A stretch of DNA of 64,000 nucleotides, from contig JBGSVW010000044.1 of the NCBI GenBank assembly GCA_041752735.1, forward strand, positions 11,724-75,723. Reading direction: 5' to 3'. Below, in pieces: positions 59,843-64,000 of this stretch (the first letter of the stretch is position 1; each line of letters opens with the position of its first letter). A program made the position numbers and the translations under genes. The stretch is from UBA1422 sp041752735 (GTDB taxonomy: Bacteria; Bacillota; Clostridia; Peptostreptococcales; Anaerovoracaceae). The notes below the pieces were generated by a model. That model ran no database searches. It saw nothing but the letters and a program-made list of their open reading frames with translations, and was not told the origin of the DNA.

Positions 59843-59905
59843 TTCTTGATTTATTTCTTGATTTCTTGATTTCTTGAGTTCTTGAGTTCTTGATTTCTTG
59901 AGTTC
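59843..59905. repeat. 8-bp tandem repeat between greA and lysS
   Basis: Six contiguous copies of TTCTTGAT/TTCTTGAG fill 59855-59902, with a further copy at 59843. In the transcript it is purine-rich (ATCAAGAA-type). It lies just before the lysS ribosome site and ends at the greA stop. Confidence 0.85.
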
Positions 59906-60379
59906 TTATTTGTTGATACTGATAATCTCGTACTTGATTTTGCCAGCCGGCACTTCAACTTCTACTTTGTCTCCCACTTTCGCGCCTAAGAGAGCTTCGC
60001 CCACTTTAGACTCGTTGGAAATTTTTCCTTCAAAGGGATCTGCTTCCGTTGTGCCTACAATAATATAATCCTCCGTCTTTTTTGTTTTAAGGTCTTTGAC
60101 GGTGACTTTGTTTCCAATGTTCACTTTACCGCGGTTGGTTTTGCCTTCCTCGATGATTTTGGCTTTGCGCATCATGTTTTCTAGCTTCATGATTCGTTCT
60201 TCCAGTTCCGCCTGCTCATTTTTGGCCGCATCATACTCTGCATTTTCGGAAATGTCTCCAAATTCACGGGCTTCTTTGATTCTGGCTGCCACTTCAGAAC
60301 GCTTTACGGATACCAGTTCGTCGTATTCAGCAACTACTTTCTCGTAGCCCTCTTTGGTTAATAGTACTTCTTCAGACAT
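59906..60379 (-). CDS. greA: Transcription elongation factor GreA
   Basis: A 157-residue protein that stimulates RNA cleavage in backtracked RNA polymerase. The N-terminal coiled coil carries the acidic tip (EFGDISENAEYDAAKNEQA) and the C-terminal FKBP-like domain ends with the conserved GDKVEVEVPAGKIKYEI. The start at 60379 has GGAGAAG before it. greA-lysS is a common gene pair. Confidence 0.95.
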   Translation of the reverse strand: MSEEVLLTKEGYEKVVAEYDELVSVKRSEVAARIKEAREFGDISENAEYDAAKNEQAELEERIMKLENMMRKAKIIEEGKTNRGKVNIGNKVTVKDLKTKKTEDYIIVGTTEADPFEGKISNESKVGEALLGAKVGDKVEVEVPAGKIKYEIISINK

Positions 60380-60580
60380 GTTCTTCTCCTTTTTTGGGGT
60401 TGCGCCAACCGGCAAACCCTAGATGATATTGGCATATTATAATTTATTCGTATCTTGACATTGAAACTTGTGGGTTTTTGTTCCATTTGTAACATGCGTG
60501 ATACATTTCTTCTTTTCTGTACTTGCTTGTGGCATTATAACATCTCCGCCGCAAAGAGGCAAATAAAAGTGTTGCCCCGG

Positions 60581-60643
60581 ATTGGATAGAGTCGCAGACT
60601 TCGAATCTGTCGGTTGGGAGTTCGAGTCTCTCGCGCCTCACCA
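60581..60643 (+). pseudogene. 3' fragment of a tRNA-Arg gene (anticodon TCG), probable attachment-site relic
   Basis: Reads D-loop end (ATTGGATAGAG), anticodon stem GCAGA/TCTGT around loop CTTCGAA (anticodon TCG, Arg), a 5-nt variable loop, T arm GGGAG-TTCGAGT-CTCTC, acceptor strand GCGCCTC and encoded ACCA. The matching 5' acceptor strand (GAGGCGC) and 5' D stem are missing; GAGGC at 60556 is 12 nt too far and continues wrongly. Such 3' fragments are left by phages or islands that integrate in tRNA genes, and prophage genes lie next to it. Confidence 0.75.
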
Positions 60644-60651
60644 AATTGATA

Positions 60652-60684
60652 CCCCGGGAAGCATTGGTTTTTCCGGGGTTTTCA
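60652..60684 (+). terminator. Terminator-like hairpin after the tRNA fragment
   Basis: CCCCGG-(G)-AA / TT-CCGGGG with one bulged base and a TTTTC tail. It would have ended the tRNA transcript. Confidence 0.65.
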
Positions 60685-60787
60685 ACGTTTTGGGTCAGTT
60701 CAGCTCTATCGCAAAAAGCCAAATGAACACCTATGAATATCTATGAATAGCGGAAAACACAGCGGAAAGTTTTTAGGCAAATAAAAA

Positions 60788-60812
60788 AAGGGCCCCGTTG
60801 CTGAGGCCCCGT
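60788..60812 (-). terminator. Terminator of the prophage late operon
   Basis: On the minus strand GGGGCC / GGCCCT-type stem followed by TTTTTTTATTT, about 20 bp after the stop at 60829. Confidence 0.75.
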
Positions 60813-60828
60813 TTAGTTTGATGCGTCT

Positions 60829-61884
60829 TTATATGTACCCTACGAATCCGATCAAAGCGGTGCTTGGCGCTGTTGATACCGCGTGGTCTGCAGATGTCGT
60901 TGCAGCAATAGTAATAGCCGTTGCCATTTGAATCGGTATAGTCAAGTATGCCTCTACACTCATTCCAGCCTTGACTTCAATTGACCATACAGGTACAGTT
61001 GTGCCTACTGTTACGTTGGCGGCTGTCGCGTTGTAAAAATGGATCCAAGCCGTATCTGTTGCATGAGGATTCTTGAAGTACCACGAATATACTTTTCCTG
61101 CAGATGATTTGATTTGTTGATCTGCGTTACTTAATGCAATATTTCTATACTGCGAGAACCCCACAGCGGTTGTAGCTGCACTTGGATAAGCAAGTATATT
61201 AGCCAATGTAACTGCATGAGTTTGAATTGCAGGGATAGGTTCTGTTGCGTATGAACCTAATGTAAACACCCAACTTTGTGTACCTGATGTGAAAGCGGTT
61301 GCCCTAACTCTCATATACCTTAAAGCATTTACAGATAATTCCCAACCATATGCCGGGGCGGCGGACAAGTTTCCTGAGGCGGTTTCAACAGTGTTCGCAT
61401 TAGTTCTGACCGCTTGAATGGTAAACCAGTGACCGTCTGCTCCGTTTGTAGAATCAAGCGAACCCTCAAAGGTTACATTTACAGTATTGAATGTTCCGTA
61501 ACAATGGCACATGACGTTTGAAACTCTGTCTGTTGGGAACGCTACCGTGCCGCCATTAGCTATTATGTTCCCGGTAACAGGTGTTATATCTGCAGGCAAG
61601 TTAGAGGTTTTGACTCTGCCAACATCATTCATGGGAATATCAAATAACGGATCCTCATAGAAAATCAGCAACTTGTCGGTGTCGTCCATGGAGCCAGTGT
61701 TATAATTTAATGTCAGCACGTTTCCGGCTACAGTTCCACCGCTATCCGCAAAGTTATAGATAATAATATTATCGGTTACGTTGGCGATCAGCAGTATGTT
61801 TGATAGTCCAATAGATGCGTAGTCCGTAAAAACAATTTGTCTCGCCGACGCATCAAATGTGTAGTTTGTGATAAATTTTTTCAT
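60829..61884 (-). CDS. Phage tail/receptor-binding type protein
   Basis: A 351-residue protein rich in Thr, Ala, Asn and Gly and predicted beta structure, with no cysteine-based or enzymatic motif. It overlaps the collagen-like protein gene by 4 bp (ATGA) and is last in the leftward late operon, before the terminator. Composition and place suggest a tail-tip or baseplate surface protein. No family is recognised with confidence. Confidence 0.6.
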   Translation of the reverse strand: MKKFITNYTFDASARQIVFTDYASIGLSNILLIANVTDNIIIYNFADSGGTVAGNVLTLNYNTGSMDDTDKLLIFYEDPLFDIPMNDVGRVKTSNLPADITPVTGNIIANGGTVAFPTDRVSNVMCHCYGTFNTVNVTFEGSLDSTNGADGHWFTIQAVRTNANTVETASGNLSAAPAYGWELSVNALRYMRVRATAFTSGTQSWVFTLGSYATEPIPAIQTHAVTLANILAYPSAATTAVGFSQYRNIALSNADQQIKSSAGKVYSWYFKNPHATDTAWIHFYNATAANVTVGTTVPVWSIEVKAGMSVEAYLTIPIQMATAITIAATTSADHAVSTAPSTALIGFVGYI

Positions 61885-62822
61885 AACGCCACTCCCATCG
61901 CGATAGCAAATGCTTTTAGTGCATACGGTGTAAGATTTTGGTCGCCCGTGTTGTTGCCACTGACGGTTGCATCTAACGGTACGGTTAATGTTTTGGGTGT
62001 TGTGCCACCAGTTAAGGTGAACCCAATTGCTTGCTCAGTGATGCCTAACCCATCTTCTCCGTCAAGGCCATCAACATAGTCCACGCCTTTTACCGGAGTA
62101 TCGCCAGGCTCGCCTTTTAGAATTGCAATTTCTTCTGGCGTAAAATCTTCAAAGGTAAATGAGTCGCCCTTTTCACCCTTAAGGAGTGCAAGCTGTTCAG
62201 GAGAAAAATCAGAGTATATAAATGGATCCCCTTTTGCTCCTTTAAGAGCAAGTAGTTGTTCCGGTGTAAAGTCTGAATACGCGAAGTCGTCTCCTTTTTC
62301 ACCCTTTAACAGAGCCAACTGTTCAGGCGTGAAATCACTGTATTCAAATGCGTCACCCTTATCGCCCTTAACTTTTAGTAAGGCTATCTGCTCCGGTGTG
62401 AAATCAGAGTAGACAAAATCATCGCCCTTGGCACCTTTTAGTAATGCCAATTGTTCGGGTGAGAAATCGCTATACTCGAAAGCATCGCCTTTTACACCTT
62501 TTAAAGCGGCCAACTGGGTGGGCGTAAAGTCTGCATAAGTAAACGCATCACCTTTCGCGCCCTTGAGTGCTGCCAGTTGACTTGGTGTGAAGTCATCAAA
62601 GACGAAGGCATCTCCCTTGTCTCCTTTGACCTTGAGCGCTTCAAGCTGTTCGGGTGTAAAGTCCTCGTAGGTGAAGGCATCTCCTTGCGGACCGGGTGTG
62701 GTCATTTGCATAGTGATTTCAAGCGGCACGGTCGAAGCGATGTTCAGATTGATATCGTCTCCAATGACGGTCGCCTCGATTTCTGCCACTATGGATTGTC
62801 TGATTGTTATTTCTTCCATCAT
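61881..62822 (-). CDS. Phage tail protein with collagen-like KGD/DFTPEQL repeats
   Basis: A 313-residue protein. After about 45 residues come nine tandem units built on KGDAFxYSDFTPEQLALLKGx (about 21 residues, two with an extra VKGD), then a short GEPGDTPVKGVDY stretch and a C-terminal domain. Repeats of this kind are seen in phage tail fibres of Firmicutes. The start may be 62822 or the next ATG at 62819. It overlaps the BppU-like gene. Confidence 0.8.
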   Translation of the reverse strand: MMEEITIRQSIVAEIEATVIGDDINLNIASTVPLEITMQMTTPGPQGDAFTYEDFTPEQLEALKVKGDKGDAFVFDDFTPSQLAALKGAKGDAFTYADFTPTQLAALKGVKGDAFEYSDFSPEQLALLKGAKGDDFVYSDFTPEQIALLKVKGDKGDAFEYSDFTPEQLALLKGEKGDDFAYSDFTPEQLLALKGAKGDPFIYSDFSPEQLALLKGEKGDSFTFEDFTPEEIAILKGEPGDTPVKGVDYVDGLDGEDGLGITEQAIGFTLTGGTTPKTLTVPLDATVSGNNTGDQNLTPYALKAFAIAMGVAL

Positions 62823-63118
62823 TCTTCCCTCGTGATATCTTTGTAGACCTCAATCCCGAAAGTGTCCGAGCTTGCCACTTTACCCCCGACCATGATTTCG
62901 ATATCGCTTTCGTGGGTTCCGAGCGGAAAACCATCAGTTGCTCCGGCGGAAAATAAATACCTACCGACGGTATCGGTTTCGGCAATAGTCAGCTCGCTCA
63001 ATAATGTGCCGTCTTTATGCCTGACCTGGCACCGAATGTTGTCATAAGCGACTGGATCACCATTAGCGTCTTTGAAATTTACATAAAATGCGAGCGTGTC
63101 GCCTCTCTTGATTTTCAT
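62819..63118 (-). CDS. BppU-like phage baseplate N-terminal domain protein
   Basis: A 99-residue beta-rich protein (IKRGDTLAFYVNFKDANGDPV ... GTHESDIEIMVGGKV ... FGIEVYKDI) with the pattern of the BppU N-terminal domain of upper baseplate proteins. Start chosen at 63118, where AAGGA precedes the ATG. First of three overlapping late genes. The gap 63119-63231 holds no gene. Confidence 0.7.
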   Translation of the reverse strand: MKIKRGDTLAFYVNFKDANGDPVAYDNIRCQVRHKDGTLLSELTIAETDTVGRYLFSAGATDGFPLGTHESDIEIMVGGKVASSDTFGIEVYKDITREE

Positions 63119-63231
63119 TGTTTTTCCTTCCAAAAACCCCGAAAAAACGAGGCTTAAAATTACGTTCTAAGCGACTTTATTCGGGGTGGTCGATAGCCAA
63201 TACCTGTTGATTTTGGTGGGTTCTTGTGGTT

Positions 63232-63525
63232 TTAAATATCTTTCCTGAGTTGGTTTAATCTGACCTGAATTGCATCTAGATCACTAGTGGTATGGTCTTG
63301 GCACTTTGTAAGGTTCTTAATTTGAAGTTCTGTTCCATAGAGCCTAGTGGATAACTCGGCCATTGTTTTTTGGTCATTACGGACTTCCGTAATTTGGCTC
63401 GACATAGCTTCAAGGGTTTTCTCTATGGACTTAAAGGTAGACTTGCTACTCCCCATAAAAATGCCAGCAGTTAATGCCACCGATAAAAGTGTTATGACTA
63501 GATACAGAAAAAATTGCTCATTCAT
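63232..63525 (-). CDS. Small membrane-anchored coiled-coil phage protein (XhlA-like)
   Basis: A 97-residue protein: an N-terminal membrane segment (FFLYLVITLLSVALTAGIFMG), then a long amphipathic helix with heptad-like Leu/Ile/Met spacing to the end. Resembles hemolysin XhlA-type lysis accessory proteins found next to holins. The start at 63525 has GGAGGG upstream. It follows the holin gene by about 20 bp. Confidence 0.65.
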   Translation of the reverse strand: MNEQFFLYLVITLLSVALTAGIFMGSSKSTFKSIEKTLEAMSSQITEVRNDQKTMAELSTRLYGTELQIKNLTKCQDHTTSDLDAIQVRLNQLRKDI

Positions 63526-63544
63526 GATGACCCTCCTAGCTGGG

Positions 63545-63736
63545 TTATAAAGTCTCCCGGCTATTCGGGTTGTTGACGATACCGAATGCAATCAGAACTG
63601 GCAGAGCCAACGTCAGGAAATCATTTAACTGATCTCCAATGTCAAGTCCCCAAATCTGCTGAATGATGAAGGTTACCAATGCGGCAACTGCCAACCAAAG
63701 CGGCCAGCTCTTTAATTTTTCTGTGAAATTTTTCAT
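63545..63736 (-). CDS. Phage holin, phi-LC3 type
   Basis: A 63-residue protein with two hydrophobic segments (WLAVAALVTFIIQQIWGL and LTLALPVLIAFGIV) joined by a short acidic loop and a polar tail (NNPNSRETL), as in the phi-LC3 holin family. It would open the membrane to the endolysin, whose gene ends 11 bp upstream. Confidence 0.8.
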   Translation of the reverse strand: MKNFTEKLKSWPLWLAVAALVTFIIQQIWGLDIGDQLNDFLTLALPVLIAFGIVNNPNSRETL

Positions 63737-63747
63737 TGTGTTTCTCC

Positions 63748-64000
63748 TTACTTTCTTACTGTTTTAGCTTTAGCTCTGGTTAAAGGACCTACAACACCAT
63801 CAGGTGTTAATCCATTTAGTCTCTGGAACTCTTTTGTCTTTGCTTCAGAGTCCGGTCCGAAATCACCATCTACTGTGGTGTTTGGCCCGTACCAGCAAAG
63901 GAACTCCTGCCAATGTTTTTTGTCCGCAAATGATCCTCTGGTTCTGCTGACAGTGCTGACCGGGAATGTGCCATTGTAGAGATAGAACTCTCCATACATG
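63748..64000 (-). CDS. Phage endolysin, C-terminal peptidoglycan-binding part (5' end beyond window)
   Basis: The reading frame runs through the right edge of the window. The visible part ends with a peptidoglycan-binding type 1 repeat (WYGPNTTVDGDFGPDSEAKTKEFQRLNGLTPDGVVGP split over two lines of the fold). The catalytic domain must lie to the right. An internal ATG at 63999 is not taken as the start. Paired with the holin. Confidence 0.75.
   Translation of the reverse strand, partial: MYGEFYLYNGTFPVSTVSRTRGSFADKKHWQEFLCWYGPNTTVDGDFGPDSEAKTKEFQRLNGLTPDGVVGPLTRAKAKTVRK

Noticed and set aside
60581..60643. Intact tRNA or tmRNA end
   Set aside because: The 5' acceptor and D-stem strands are absent, so it is not intact; the anticodon arm excludes a tmRNA 3' end.
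60444..60722. A 92-codon minus-strand open frame containing RRERLELPTDRFEV
   Set aside because: It runs across the tRNA-Arg fragment and its terminator; such sequences are common false genes over tRNAs.

Overview
The window looks like part of the chromosome of an anaerobic low-to-mid-GC Clostridia-type bacterium (Bacillota). Evidence: strong AGGAGG ribosome sites, several TTG starts, a class 1B PyrD/PyrK dihydroorotate dehydrogenase with a separate PyrI chain, a CarD-type regulator, a PIN-TRAM protein next to a fused IspDF, and an NADH/ferredoxin-type formate dehydrogenase module. Genus cannot be named from the sequence; a fermenting member of the Eubacteriales is an inference.

Layout. 1-8084 (minus): a redox cluster with NuoE-like and NuoF-like subunits, a 1374-residue formate dehydrogenase that fuses a NuoG-type [2Fe-2S] domain, a GltD/NfnB-type flavin module, ferredoxin clusters and a Cys-type molybdopterin catalytic domain, and a separately transcribed second GltD-type protein with a Rex-like site. 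8473-9661 (plus): SPFH membrane protein plus ribbon-helix-helix protein. 9799-18451: three transcription units, each preceded by 11-bp-phased TTAACA repeats typical of PhoP boxes: an EAL-CBS-GGDEF protein; a minus-strand operon PAP2 phosphatase / glycosyltransferase / VTT membrane protein / glycosyltransferase; and ppx-ppk. I read this as a phosphate-starvation island joining lipid remodelling, polyphosphate and c-di-GMP. 18481-20243: hipBA toxin-antitoxin with its operator.

20336-24666: homoserine dehydrogenase, a class III aminotransferase and its sigma-54 activator. 24767-27378: beta-CASP nuclease and cysteine synthase. 27455-33145: the pyrimidine biosynthesis operon pyrC-K-D-F-E-B-I, almost every junction overlapping. 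33219-34997: an Ig-like secreted protein and an MFS transporter. 35183-41387: a pyrimidine catabolism cluster (PreT, PreA, M20 carbamoyl-amide hydrolase, an orphan PreA paralogue and a LacI regulator); the dihydropyrimidinase expected between PreTA and the hydrolase is absent from the window.

41600-60379: mostly housekeeping genes: PPIase, Nudix, ProS, IspDF, PIN-TRAM, CarD, a two-component system, RadA, an EF-G paralogue, two Gate-domain membrane proteins, AsnS, a PD-(D/E)XK-like protein, an unassigned GT-A glycosyltransferase, LysS and GreA, with several small repeat arrays between them. 60581-64000: a 3' fragment of a tRNA-Arg gene and then leftward late genes of a prophage (tail/receptor proteins, a coiled-coil membrane protein, holin, and endolysin cut by the window edge). 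All functions are read from motifs by eye; no database search was run.
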